Shown here: in pieces, positions 1 through 9,063 of the stretch
Numbering within the stretch: position 1 is the first letter of the stretch
How the letters are laid out: each line of letters opens with the position of its first letter
DNA from: Candidatus Rokuibacteriota bacterium
Lineage (GTDB): Bacteria; Methylomirabilota; Methylomirabilia; Rokubacteriales; CSP1-6
Assembly (NCBI GenBank): GCA_003220535.1
Contig: QHSU01000061.1
Location: 91,905-155,904 of the forward strand
Reading direction: 5' to 3'
Length of the DNA: 64,000 nucleotides
Notes under the pieces: generated by a model
Seen by the model: the letters and a program-made list of their open reading frames with translations, nothing else
The model's database searches: none
Told to the model about the DNA's origin: nothing
Translations under genes and position numbers: made by a program

Positions 1-613
1 CAGGGATCTGCTCGATGAGGCCCGCGCCGAAGACCGGTGTCGGAATCCGGAAGATCAGGTTGTTGTTGACGGCCTGGGTGTCGAAGTCGGGCTGAGCCAG
101 CACGCACCCGGCGGTTCCCGTACGCCCTGTGATCGTGGCGGTGTTATGCACACCCCCGTCCCGCGTCCCGTCCGGGTTGAACTTGAACCGAGCTTCGCGC
201 ACCGGCCCGTTCAGCGTGATGAAGAATGGGACCCGGTCGGTGCCGGCGTCCTTCGAGGCGAACGCCACTTGCGGGTTCACGAACGGGCTGGTACCGCCCG
301 TTGCCGGCTGGGCGTGACAGCCGGCACAGCTGTCGAGGTTCATCCGCGCGCCGAGCCCATCGGCCACGACCTCGACTTCCTCGAAGTCCGCCTTGCCATC
401 CGTAAAGAACTCGTATTGCCTGGCGGTCAACCCGTTGATTGGTCCGCCCGCGCCCGCCGGCCCACCGCGCACGCCAGGATCACGCGCCGTGACACTTGTG
501 CTGGTCACTGCGGTAGTCGTCGATGGCGCTTGGGCTTGAATCAGAGTGGCGATGCCAAACAGCATCAGCGCTAGAAGTAACAGTATGAGTTCGAGGCGTG
601 TAGTGGTGTACAT
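1..613 (-). CDS. Di-haem oxidoreductase, DUF1111 family (3' part beyond window)
   Basis: Translation of the minus strand from the ATG at 613 gives an exported protein. It has an N-terminal hydrophobic signal segment (about residues 8-28), a low-complexity Thr/Ser/Gly linker, then the motif GLTARQYEFFTDGKADFEEVE and a haem-binding CAGCH at residues 96-100. This arrangement is that of the DUF1111 di-haem cytochrome c peroxidase-like thiol oxidoreductases. The second haem site lies outside the window, so the gene is incomplete here. A good ribosome site (AGGAG, 9 nt upstream) supports the start. A near-perfect sigma-54 promoter lies about 60 bases upstream, divergent to the sigma-54 activator at 990. 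It probably acts in the periplasm in electron transfer; the substrate is unknown. Confidence 0.85.
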   Translation of the reverse strand, partial: MYTTTRLELILLLLALMLFGIATLIQAQAPSTTTAVTSTSVTARDPGVRGGPAGAGGPINGLTARQYEFFTDGKADFEEVEVVADGLGARMNLDSCAGCHAQPATGGTSPFVNPQVAFASKDAGTDRVPFFITLNGPVREARFKFNPDGTRDGGVHNTATITGRTGTAGCVLAQPDFDTQAVNNNLIFRIPTPVFGAGLIEQIP

Positions 614-989
614 GTCTTCCCTGCTCCTTGGTGAAGTGCACGGCTCGAAACGAGCGCGCGCCAACCAAGCGCAAGGGGCGTGCCAGACAATCGATCGCTT
701 GAAACGTAGTGAAAACGCTCGAATCTCAGCGGGAACGGCCGCAACGCGCCACCGGCGATTCCCAGCCATGAGAGCGGGGGAAGGGCGAAATTCGCAAGTC
801 TGAGAAATCGTGCGGTCGCACCTTGTTCCATGGTGCTATGGTGCTGAAGAGAGTTGTTGTGTTAGGGTCGCGCCCGAGCGGAGAAGCGTAGCAAGGGGGC
901 TTCAGTCGGGCGCGACGCGTCCGCCATCGACCGGATGTCCCAGCAGCACCAGGGCTGCGTCAAAAGCGAGAGTAAAGGTGGTCCCAACG
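614..989. other. Divergent intergenic region with candidate enhancer dyads
   Basis: These 376 bases separate the di-haem gene from the sigma-54 activator gene and carry no credible ORF. Besides the sigma-54 promoter at 671-685 there are two short perfect dyads upstream of it: GCGAA-a-TTCGC at 785-795 and GTGCG-gt-CGCAC at 810-821. They lie 100-140 bp upstream of the promoter, where an NtrC-type activator normally binds. Their role as enhancers is inference. A direct repeat of the octamer TGGTGCT with A/G spacing follows at about 830-846. Confidence 0.4.
671..685 (-). promoter_or_regulatory. Sigma-54 (-24/-12) promoter of the di-haem oxidoreductase gene
   Basis: Read on the minus strand the sequence is TGGCACG-cccc-TTGC, with the canonical 4-nt spacing and a preceding C. 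It matches the known sigma-54 consensus at every conserved base. The predicted transcription start is near 659, giving a leader of about 46 nt before the ATG at 613. The adjacent divergent gene encodes a sigma-54 activator. Confidence 0.8.
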
Positions 990-2351
<1,362 letters not shown>

Positions 2352-2383
2352 TCGTGTCCGGGTCGGCCTGATCCGGTCACCGG

Positions 2384-3247
2384 TCAGAGGGCCGAGGCCG
2401 CCTTCAAGTGGGCGAGCACGTCGGTCTCGAAGTCGGCGATGGTTTCGTTGAAGGCGCGTTCGAAGTTCGCTCGGCGGTCGCTCGAGCTCTTGAACGACGC
2501 GAAGTACCCCTTCATCCGGTCGAACCCCAGGCGCTCGATCAGATAGTCAGCCATGAGAAACGCGAGCTGGTAGGTCGGAAGCGCGCCCTCGCGCATGTGC
2601 CAGGCGGTGAAGCCCCGAGGGGTTCCGCGCGCCTCGAGATCGAGTCCGTTCTGGAGCAGCGTGGGGTGGCTGCGAAGGCCGGCCGTCGCGGCCAGGCGTC
2701 GTCGCTCGAGCGCGTCCAGGCCGAGGCGCTCGAGCGTGGAATAGGCGACCCACTCCGCCATGCCCTCCGCCAGCCACTGCTCCCCGCGCCCTTCGCCGCC
2801 GGCGAGCTCGATCTGCGACACGTGAGTGAGCTCGTGGGCGATGAGCCGTAGCCATTCGCGCTCGGTTCGGTCTCGCGGCTGATCGTACAGGAGCACCTGC
2901 CCACGGGCGCCGACGCCGATCGCAAAGTCGCTCAGCTTCGCGGCGAGGATCGGCGAGACTCGAGCGTCCTGGATGAGGCCCTGCTCGAAGGCGCGGCGTT
3001 CGCCGTACACGTACACCGTCACCCGATCCGGGACCGCGAGCCCGAAGCGCCTGGCCATGATCGCCGCGATCCCCCGCACGGCTTCTTCAGTGGTGCTGAG
3101 CGCTCGAGGGTCGGACGGGGCCGCCAGCGAGATCGGGTCGAGCCAGAGCGGCATGACCACTCGGCCGCTGCTGCCGCCGACCAGAACGACCGCGACGGGC
3201 AGGAACAGGAAGCACGCGACGGCAGTGGCTCGGCGCAGTGCGGGCAG
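2384..3247 (-). CDS. Secreted zinc peptidase, MA (gluzincin) type
   Basis: The protein has the metalloprotease motif HELTH, followed 18-25 residues later by WLAEGMAEW, which supplies the third zinc ligand. This is the pattern of the 'peptidase MA-like' family. The first conventional start is GTG at 3160, but the frame stays open upstream and encodes an Arg-rich N-terminus followed by a hydrophobic core (LFLPVAVVLVGG), a typical signal peptide. Between the upstream stop and 3160 there is no ATG, GTG or TTG. A CTG at 3247 sits 6 nt after a perfect AAGGAG and is the best start. The 3' end converges on the sigma-54 activator. The metal motif is certain; the start is inferred. Confidence 0.8.
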   Translation of the reverse strand: MPALRRATAVACFLFLPVAVVLVGGSSGRVVMPLWLDPISLAAPSDPRALSTTEEAVRGIAAIMARRFGLAVPDRVTVYVYGERRAFEQGLIQDARVSPILAAKLSDFAIGVGARGQVLLYDQPRDRTEREWLRLIAHELTHVSQIELAGGEGRGEQWLAEGMAEWVAYSTLERLGLDALERRRLAATAGLRSHPTLLQNGLDLEARGTPRGFTAWHMREGALPTYQLAFLMADYLIERLGFDRMKGYFASFKSSSDRRANFERAFNETIADFETDVLAHLKAASAL

Positions 3248-3421
3248 CGCAATCTCCTTCGAGAGACAAGTGCCGCGGGAATCGACCGGAGCTGAGGGCT
3301 ACCGCGTTTCCCTAGGTCGAGCCAATTGTGACACACCCCAGCCGGGCCTGTGAAGGGGGTTCCCTGAGGCCGGCTTGAGGGTTTTCCCTGATGGCGGGAG
3401 GGCCCGGAGCGGCCGAGAGGA

Positions 3422-3451
3422 AGCCTCGCGGCGGAAGGCCGCCGCGAGGCT
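3422..3451 (-). terminator. Hairpin terminator after the lipoprotein gene
   Basis: A perfect 13-bp inverted repeat (arms 3422-3434 and 3439-3451, AGCCTCGCGGCGG and its complement) with a 4-nt loop lies 10 bases beyond the stop of the minus-strand lipoprotein gene. On that strand it is followed by the pyrimidine-rich TTCCTCTC. This fits a transcription terminator for the 4057-3462 operon. Confidence 0.65.
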
Positions 3452-3461
3452 CAGATCCCTA

Positions 3462-3707
3462 CTACCGGGTGGGCGGCGATGCCGGCATGTTCTTCGGGGC
3501 TTCGGTGCTGCCCGGGGAGGGGCTGCTGCCCGGAGAACTGCCGAGCGTGCTGCCGCTATCCGACGGCGAGGTCGGCGGCGAGGCCGCGGGCGTCCGCTCG
3601 CTGCCCGGCTTCTCGCCCACACGGCCACTCTGGCCCGAGTCCGTGCAGCCAGCGGCGAGGCCCGTGACTAACGCAAGCGCAAAAAGTCCGGAAAGAAACT
3701 TTCTCAT
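3462..3707 (-). CDS. Small Pro/Ser/Gly-rich lipoprotein
   Basis: 81 aa. The N-terminus MRKFLSGLFALALVTGLAAGC is a classical lipoprotein signal with lipobox LAAGC. The mature part is short, low-complexity and rich in Ser, Pro, Gly and Thr, with no recognisable domain. A strong AGGAGG lies 8 nt before the ATG. The gene follows the DUF1344-like gene by 26 nt on the same strand, so both are likely transcribed from the sigma-54 promoter at 4155-4170 and end at the hairpin at 3422-3451. It is likely an envelope-anchored flexible protein; its function is unknown. Confidence 0.75.
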   Translation of the reverse strand: MRKFLSGLFALALVTGLAAGCTDSGQSGRVGEKPGSERTPAASPPTSPSDSGSTLGSSPGSSPSPGSTEAPKNMPASPPTR

Positions 3708-3733
3708 TCTCTGATCCTCCTGGGGCGATGCCC

Positions 3734-4057
3734 CTAGCCCTTGATCTGGACGGATGTCGCGACCTTCTGACCGGCTTTCTCTTCATACTCAGCACTGATC
3801 TGCGCACCCGGCTTCAGCTGGGCCTTGGAAACCTTGACCGAGCTCGGGATGGAGAGCTGGGTCCCATCCTCAAGCGTGACCATGTTGCCGCGCACGGTCT
3901 TGATCGTGCCTTCGACCTTCTGGCCCATCTTGTCGGACTTCTGCTCCATCGACTTCGGCTGGGCCGGCTCGGTCTTCGGCATCTGAGCGATCGCCCCGGT
4001 GACGCTCAGCGACGCCGTCAAGAGAATTGCGACGAGGACTGCCAGTACTCGGATCAT
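3734..4057 (-). CDS. Exported DUF1344-like small beta protein
   Basis: 107 aa starting at the ATG at 4057, which is preceded by AAGGAGG. The signal peptide (residues 1-25, MIRVLAVLVAILLTASLSV...AIA) is followed by a charged linker and a compact beta region. That region contains VEGTIKTVRGNMVTLEDGT, then SSVKV, LKPGAQISAEYEE and a conserved final strand. This resembles DUF1344, in which a short OB-like fold is exported to the periplasm. The longer frame upstream of 4057 is non-coding leader. It is the first gene of a two-gene operon with the lipoprotein and has its own sigma-54 promoter. The molecular role is not known. Confidence 0.8.
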   Translation of the reverse strand: MIRVLAVLVAILLTASLSVTGAIAQMPKTEPAQPKSMEQKSDKMGQKVEGTIKTVRGNMVTLEDGTQLSIPSSVKVSKAQLKPGAQISAEYEEKAGQKVATSVQIKG

Positions 4058-4154
4058 CGAGACCTCCTTCGTTTGGGCGGCCTGGCCCTTTACCAGGACT
4101 TCTTGCTGAACTACCGTTGCTACACACACAGACAACTTGTACACATCCCACCGC

Positions 4155-4170
4155 AGCAAACGAAGTGCCA
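4155..4170 (-). promoter_or_regulatory. Sigma-54 promoter of the DUF1344-like/lipoprotein operon
   Basis: On the minus strand the sequence is TGGCACT-tcgt-TTGCT, which differs from the consensus TGGCACG-N4-TTGCW at one base. The predicted start near 4144 gives an 87-nt leader to the ATG at 4057. Confidence 0.7.
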
Positions 4171-4430
4171 CGAGCCTTTGATCAGTGTTCGCGCGCTCTC
4201 ACACGCTTGCGTACGATCCGAGACCGACGCGCCGTGTAACCGTTACATCGCAAGGATGAAAAAACATCGGGTCGCTCTCTCCAATACGATCCTCGCGCCT
4301 TGGGATCCCTGTGGGCGGCGTGTAGAACTTACGGTTCTGGCGTGTAGAAGTTTCCGGTGTCCTATCACTAGGTTCCCTGCCTTTTGCGTTCGCGGAGCCG
4401 TAACTCCTCGACCAATCGCAAGTACGCGCC

Positions 4431-4446
4431 TGGCATGGACTTCGCA
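4431..4446 (+). promoter_or_regulatory. Weak sigma-54-like promoter before the BON-like gene
   Basis: TGGCATG-gact-TCGCA keeps the invariant GG and GC dinucleotides and the correct spacing but has two mismatches. The predicted start at about 4457 falls at the ribosome binding site of the gene at 4470, leaving a very short leader. This is suggestive only. Confidence 0.35.
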
Positions 4447-4469
4447 CCCATGCGGCTGGAGGTGACGCC

Positions 4470-4976
4470 ATGAAGACCATCCATGCGATGCGTGCGACTC
4501 TCATCACGACCGTGCTCGCGCTCGTGGCGTGGCCCGCGACGAGTGGCTGGGCCCAAGGCGCTCTCGCACCCCAGACGTCCAGCCCGTCTCCAGGCGGCGC
4601 GCCTCCAGCGGGCGGAATGACCGCGGTGGCGGTCGCGGTCTCGGTGGTCGCCGTGCTGGTGATTCTCGGAGCGCTGGTGAAGATGTTGGATCTCAAGCGC
4701 AAGCGTGACGGCGAGGCCGTGGTCGTCCAGGCGCAGATCTCCGATGCGGTTCTTCGCGACCCCAGGCTCTTCAGCCTGCCGATCACGCCGACGGCCCGCG
4801 TGCCACTGTGGAAGGGCTCGCCCATCACGGTCGAGGTGGCCGGCCAGGTCCCGTCCGACGATCTTCGCCAGGCGGCGCTTCATCTCATCGAGCGCGAGGC
4901 ATCGCACCTGCGGTCCGATGTGCGAGTCGAGTCGCGGATCGGCGTCGTGCCGACCATGGTTCGGCGATCGGCGTGA
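4470..4976 (+). CDS. Membrane-anchored protein with BON-like periplasmic or cytoplasmic domain
   Basis: 168 aa. It has a cleavable-looking signal (residues 1-28, ending SGWAQ), a Pro/Gly-rich stretch, a strong transmembrane helix (about 50-72, GGMTAVAVAVSVVAVLVILG), a basic stop-transfer KRKRD, and a folded C-terminal domain (about 95-160). Within that domain VPLWKGSPITVEVAGQVPS and the following helix resemble BON-type lipid-binding modules. GGAGGTG precedes the ATG. The gene is the first of a set of small envelope-related genes (4470, 5009, 5339). The family assignment is tentative. Confidence 0.7.
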   Translation: MKTIHAMRATLITTVLALVAWPATSGWAQGALAPQTSSPSPGGAPPAGGMTAVAVAVSVVAVLVILGALVKMLDLKRKRDGEAVVVQAQISDAVLRDPRLFSLPITPTARVPLWKGSPITVEVAGQVPSDDLRQAALHLIEREASHLRSDVRVESRIGVVPTMVRRSA

Positions 4977-5008
4977 CGCCCCGCGGCGAGCTACGGAGGA
5001 GGAGCGCG

Positions 5009-5227
5009 ATGCGCACGAGGCACTTCACCGACGTCGAGGAGCTCTCCCGCCCCTGTCGCTGCAAGGCCGACGCCGGTGCGCATCGCTTCGGCTGTCTCGA
5101 GTGCGGAGCGGCCTGTTGCTCGGCCTGCGCCATCACGTTGGAGTCGGTCGCCTACTGTCGCCATTGCGCCACCGCGCTGCTCGGCGCGGTCGTGATTTTG
5201 AAGAGCGGCCCGTTCGAGCTCTACTGA
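5009..5227 (+). CDS. Cys-rich zinc-binding protein (B-box/ribbon-like)
   Basis: 72 aa starting at the ATG at 5009, after GGAGGAGG. It contains eight cysteines in a metal-site pattern: CRC near residue 16, then CLECGAACCSAC and a final YCRHC. Combined with conserved His residues this looks like a treble-clef or B-box type zinc module. The last 15 residues are hydrophobic and may associate with the membrane. It follows the BON-like gene by 32 nt and is probably co-transcribed. I do not recognise a specific function. Confidence 0.65.
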   Translation: MRTRHFTDVEELSRPCRCKADAGAHRFGCLECGAACCSACAITLESVAYCRHCATALLGAVVILKSGPFELY

Positions 5228-5338
5228 CCACCCGGCGTCGATCGGTGATGATCTCGGAAATGACGGAATTAGCTCGAACGGGCGCGGCTCGCGGAGAGGC
5301 GCCACCACACCAGGTGGGACCTGCTCGGGAGCGCAGCG

Positions 5339-5596
5339 GTGATCGTCGTGCAGGGTGACGGCGACCGGCTCAGCCCGGCGGCTGAAAGGCCGCCATTCGT
5401 TCTCGAGGCTCAGCGGGCCCTTCGTGACCTCGGCTATCATCCCGGGCCCATCGACGGGATGTTCGGTCCGCAGACGCGAGCGGCTCTGGAGAAGTACCAG
5501 CTGGCCGAGAAGCTCCCGGTGACCGGCGAGCTCGACGCAGAGACCATGCAACGGCTCGACGTCTACAAGCGGCTGTTTCGGCCGCGGGAGCCCTGA
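5339..5596 (+). CDS. Peptidoglycan-binding domain protein
   Basis: 85 aa, almost entirely one PG_binding_1 domain. The diagnostic pattern runs VLEAQRALRDLGYHPGPIDG, then FGPQTRAALEKYQ and PVTGELDAETMQRL. A GTG start at 5339 is preceded by GGGAG. No signal peptide is visible, and the frame is open upstream to 5273 without an ATG, so the true start could be slightly upstream. It lies between the Cys-rich gene and the AsmA-like gene on the same strand. It is likely a cell-wall-associated accessory protein. Confidence 0.7.
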   Translation: MIVVQGDGDRLSPAAERPPFVLEAQRALRDLGYHPGPIDGMFGPQTRAALEKYQLAEKLPVTGELDAETMQRLDVYKRLFRPREP

Positions 5597-5639
5597 GCGT
5601 GGGCTCTCGCCCGCGCCCATCGCACCGAAGCCCGACGAT

Positions 5640-7268
5640 ATGCGCAATTGGAATCCACGAGCTATCCAGTGGCTCGGACGAACGCTCAGGCGGTGGCGCT
5701 GGGCCGTCGTCGTCGCGGGGGCCCTGATCCTGCTGGCCTATGCGGTCGCCTTCCTGACGGGAGAGCCGCTGCGCCGTTACATCGAACGAGAAGTCAACCA
5801 CCGCCTGACCGGTTATACCGTCCGGATCGGCGCTCTGGAGATCCACCCGCTCGGCGCCTGGTTCGAGCTGAGAAACGCGACCATTGCTCAGGACGCCAAC
5901 CCTGACCCGCCGGTAGGCCACATCGATCGCCTCCGGACGACTCTGGACTGGCGCGCGCTTCTCCACGGCCGTGTGGTGGCAGACATCCTGTTCGAGCGGC
6001 CGAGGATCCACGTGGACCTCACGCACGTCAAGACCGAAGCGACGAGCGACGTGCCACTGACAGACCGCGGATGGCAGCAGGCGCTCGAGGCCGTGGCGCT
6101 CGATCTCGAGATCAACAGACTGCGGCTCACCGACGGCGACGTGACCTATCTCGACCGGGGACCGTTCAAGCCCATGCACCTGAGTCGCCTCAATGCGACG
6201 GTGGAGAACATCCGAAACATCCGATCGAAGGATCGCGTGTATCCGTCCGACGTCCTTGTCGAAGGGGTGGTGTTCGATTCCGGGCGGTTCTGGCTCCGGG
6301 GGCAGGCCGACTTCCTCGCCGACCCGCACCCGGGATTGCTCGCGCAGTTCCGGCTCGACCAGATCGAGCTGGACTACTTCAGACCAGTGACCAATCGCGT
6401 GAACCTGTCGGTCCGCAACGGGACGTTGACCGCCGTCGGAAGCACCGAGTACTCGCCCAAGTTCAGAATGGCGGTCCTCGAACACGTTCTCGTCGAAGCG
6501 CCGGCGGTCGACTACGTGCACATGCCCGAGACGGCTGAGGTCGAGACCGGGAGAGCCCAATCCGCCGCCAAGGCGGCGCAGAGCGTTTCCAACGAGCCGA
6601 GCGTCCAGCTCAAGATCGATCGACTGGACATCGTCGGGGCCAACCTCGGATTCGAGAACCGGGCCGCGAACCCTTCGTATCGAATGGTTCTGACCAATGC
6701 AGACCTCGTGATGGAGAACCTCAGCAATCAGCGCATGCAGGGCAACGCGACGGCGCGGCTCAAGGGCAAGCTCATGGGGACCGGGGATACGCAAGTCTGG
6801 GCGCTGTTCCGACCCCAGACGCAGAGCGGCGACCTGGACCTCAAGGTGCAGGTGGAGGACACGCCGATGGCGAGCATGAGCGACCTGGCGCGCGCGTACG
6901 GCAAATTCGACGTGGCCGCCGGAGAGTTCTCGATGTATGCGGATCTGCGCGTAAGAGACGGCGCGCTCGACGGCTACATCAAGCCGGTCGTGCGGGGCCT
7001 GCAGATGTCCCAAGAGGGCCCGGAGAGCTTCCGAGAGAAGCTCTATGAGGGCATCGTGAGCGTGGCCGCAAAAGTTCTGAAGAATCGCCCGCGGCGCGAG
7101 ATCGCGACCGTGATGAACGTCTCGGGGCGGGTGGACCAACCGCAGATCCGCACCTGGGAGGTCGTGCGCGGCCTGCTCCACAATGCCTTCATCGAGGCGG
7201 TCTTCCCCGGCTTCGAGTCTGACGCGGGCAGAACCGCAAAGCTGAAGCCTGCCCCCGCGGTCCGTTGA
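5640..7268 (+). CDS. AsmA-like/DUF748 envelope protein
   Basis: 542 aa. A short basic N-terminus is followed by one transmembrane helix (about 22-42, WAVVVAGALILLAYAVAFL). A long periplasmic beta-rich region follows, with the DUF748 signatures YTVRIGALEIHPLG near residue 58 and repeated 'F.RP.IHVDL' strands. The family belongs to the AsmA/TamB-like repeating beta-groove proteins, which act in lipid transport or outer-membrane biogenesis. The start ATG at 5640 has only a weak ribosome site, but the signal anchor begins there. It ends 10 nt before the MscS gene, suggesting an operon. No truncation is seen. Confidence 0.85.
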   Translation: MRNWNPRAIQWLGRTLRRWRWAVVVAGALILLAYAVAFLTGEPLRRYIEREVNHRLTGYTVRIGALEIHPLGAWFELRNATIAQDANPDPPVGHIDRLRTTLDWRALLHGRVVADILFERPRIHVDLTHVKTEATSDVPLTDRGWQQALEAVALDLEINRLRLTDGDVTYLDRGPFKPMHLSRLNATVENIRNIRSKDRVYPSDVLVEGVVFDSGRFWLRGQADFLADPHPGLLAQFRLDQIELDYFRPVTNRVNLSVRNGTLTAVGSTEYSPKFRMAVLEHVLVEAPAVDYVHMPETAEVETGRAQSAAKAAQSVSNEPSVQLKIDRLDIVGANLGFENRAANPSYRMVLTNADLVMENLSNQRMQGNATARLKGKLMGTGDTQVWALFRPQTQSGDLDLKVQVEDTPMASMSDLARAYGKFDVAAGEFSMYADLRVRDGALDGYIKPVVRGLQMSQEGPESFREKLYEGIVSVAAKVLKNRPRREIATVMNVSGRVDQPQIRTWEVVRGLLHNAFIEAVFPGFESDAGRTAKLKPAPAVR

Positions 7269-7278
7269 GGATGCAACC

Positions 7279-8295
7279 ATGACCCCTCTCTGGCAGTTGG
7301 GCTGGACTGCCGGCGCCTTCGCGACTGCCACCCTCATCGCCCTCGCGTTGCGCCGGCTGATCCTGACGGGCCTCCCACGATGGGCGCCGACGTCCGAGGT
7401 GTTGAGCGCCGGTGCCAAGGCGTTTCGTGGCCCGTCGCTCTGGTGGTGCGTGGTCGTCGGGCTCTACGTCGCGAACGGGGTCGCCGAGGACTTCTCCCTG
7501 CTGCCCACGCGCTGGCATCACCAGCTCGGGACGGCTCTCAACATCGCCCTCGTCCTGTCCGTCACGGTGACGCTGGCCGGGCTCGCCGGTAACCTCGTCG
7601 CGCGGGCGGTCGAGCGAAACATGGCGGGCGTAGCCGTCACCGGGCTCGCGCAGACCGGGTCGCGCATCGCCGTCCTCGTCGTCGGGCTCCTGGTGTTGCT
7701 GTCGACCCTGGGAATTCAGATCGCGCCCATTCTCGCCACCCTCGGCGTCGGGGGCCTGGCCGTCGCCCTGGCGCTCCAGGATACGCTGTCGAACCTCTTC
7801 GCCGGCATCCACCTGCTCGCCGACAGCCCGTTGCGTGTCGGAGACCACGTCAGGCTGGGCGACCGCGTGGAAGGGTTCGTGATCGACGTCGGCTGGCGGT
7901 CGACGCGTATCCGATCGCTCTCCAACGACGTCGTCGTCGTTCCCAATCAGGTCGTGGCGAAAGAACCGATCACGAACTACGATCTGCCCGAGCCTCGCAG
8001 CGCCTTCCGGCTGAAGATCAGCGTCGACGACTCGGCCGACCCGGACACCGTGATCAAGGTGCTGCGTGACGAGATCGAGCGCGCGGCCGGGCAGGTCCCC
8101 GGGCTCTCGGCCAACCCGGCTCCCTGGGTCAGCCTCCTGTCCGGCGTCACGGAGGGCTCGCTCGACATCACGGTGAGCTACTACGTCCCGACACCAAGCG
8201 ATCAGTACCGGGTGCTGCACGAGCTGCGGAAGCGGTGCTCCGAGCGACTGCACCGAGAGGGCATTGCCGTCCGAGGGGCCGCCAGGGCCGCGTGA
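7279..8295 (+). CDS. mscS: MscS-family mechanosensitive channel
   Basis: 338 aa. Four hydrophobic segments lie in the first 170 residues. The last is the pore helix rich in Gly/Ala (ILATLGVGGLAVALALQDTL), followed by the MscS signature NLFAGIHLLADSPLRVGD. Then come the beta domain (VEGFVIDVGWRSTRIRSLSN, followed by VVVPNQ) and the C-terminal alpha/beta domain. The family releases solutes on hypo-osmotic shock. It is co-directional with the AsmA-like gene and separated from it by 10 nt. Confidence 0.93.
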   Translation: MTPLWQLGWTAGAFATATLIALALRRLILTGLPRWAPTSEVLSAGAKAFRGPSLWWCVVVGLYVANGVAEDFSLLPTRWHHQLGTALNIALVLSVTVTLAGLAGNLVARAVERNMAGVAVTGLAQTGSRIAVLVVGLLVLLSTLGIQIAPILATLGVGGLAVALALQDTLSNLFAGIHLLADSPLRVGDHVRLGDRVEGFVIDVGWRSTRIRSLSNDVVVVPNQVVAKEPITNYDLPEPRSAFRLKISVDDSADPDTVIKVLRDEIERAAGQVPGLSANPAPWVSLLSGVTEGSLDITVSYYVPTPSDQYRVLHELRKRCSERLHREGIAVRGAARAA

Positions 8296-8398
8296 TCGTC
8301 CTCCGGCCGGGTGCAATTCCGTGCCGGCTACCGTACAATGCTCGTGCTGTCCCGGGAGACAGGCCGTCGACCGGAAGTTGCCGATCAGGGAGGGCACC

Positions 8399-9013
8399 AT
8401 GGCCAACGACGCTGCGCACGTTCCCCCGCCGCAGGCCCTGCCGCCGCGCGGCATCAACCACATGGTCCTCAACGTGCGGAACCTCGAGGTGTCGCACAAG
8501 TTCTGGACCGAGATCATCGGCTTTCGCTGCGTCGCGGAGCTCAAGCCCATTCCCGGACGCCAGCGTCCGAAAATGCGCTTCTACAGCGGACTCGACGCGC
8601 ACGGCGACGTGACCCATCACGATCTGGCGCTGGCCGAGGTCACGCAGAGCAACGGTGACCAGGCTCCCGAGCAGTGGAGCCTCATGCCGGGTCGGGTCGG
8701 GCTGAATCACGTGGCGATCGCCTGGCCCGATCGGGAGTCGTGGCAGCGGCAGCTGGCCTTTCTCCAGAGCAAGGGCGTGCCGTTCCTCCGGCGCGTCAAC
8801 CACGGCATGACGCACAGCGTGTACATCGCGGATCCCGACGGTCACGGCATCGAAGTGCTCTACGAGCTGCCCCGCGAAGTGTGGGCGGGCGACATCGACG
8901 GGGCGCAGAACTACGCGGAGATGCTCCCCACGGAGGGTAGCGAGGCGCTGGTCGATCGGACGGAGAATCCCGTATTCGATGCGGCGGAGCGCCCGGTCGC
9001 GAGTCGAGCCTGA
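8399..9013 (+). CDS. VOC-family (glyoxalase/extradiol dioxygenase-like) protein
   Basis: 204 aa starting at the ATG at 8399 after GGGAGGG. Two beta-alpha-beta-beta-beta modules are visible. The first begins INHMVLNVRNLEVSHKFW, and the second has LNHVAIAWPD and ends in HGIEVLYE. The metal ligands expected of the vicinal-oxygen-chelate fold (His in INH, His in LNHVAIA, Glu in IEVLYE) are present. A -10-like TACAAT lies at 8334-8339. It may be an extradiol ring-cleavage dioxygenase fitting the HpaB-type hydroxylase nearby, but the substrate cannot be read from the sequence. Confidence 0.85.
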   Translation: MANDAAHVPPPQALPPRGINHMVLNVRNLEVSHKFWTEIIGFRCVAELKPIPGRQRPKMRFYSGLDAHGDVTHHDLALAEVTQSNGDQAPEQWSLMPGRVGLNHVAIAWPDRESWQRQLAFLQSKGVPFLRRVNHGMTHSVYIADPDGHGIEVLYELPREVWAGDIDGAQNYAEMLPTEGSEALVDRTENPVFDAAERPVASRA

Positions 9014-9063
9014 GGTTCGTGGCTTAAGCGGTACACGCGCCGGGCCGTTGTCGAACGGGTGGA

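Larger units (their letters stand above)
4058..4469. other. Divergent intergenic region with palindromes and GTGTA repeats
   Basis: These 412 bases lie between two envelope genes transcribed outward. They contain the sigma-54 promoter at 4155-4170(-), a weaker sigma-54-like site at 4431-4446(+), and a perfect dyad TGTAAC-c-GTTACA at 4235-4247. Two related boxes, GTGTAGAACTTAC and GTGTAGAAGTTT, lie at about 4319-4361. Similar GTGTAA/GCGTAAGTTCT boxes occur upstream of the OmpA gene (35110-35160). I see no ORF with coding character here. Confidence 0.5.

Noticed and set aside
5370..7418. 682-codon open frame on the minus strand
   Set aside because: It lies opposite the AsmA-like gene, has the composition of an antisense frame in GC-rich DNA, and shows no domain or ribosome site.
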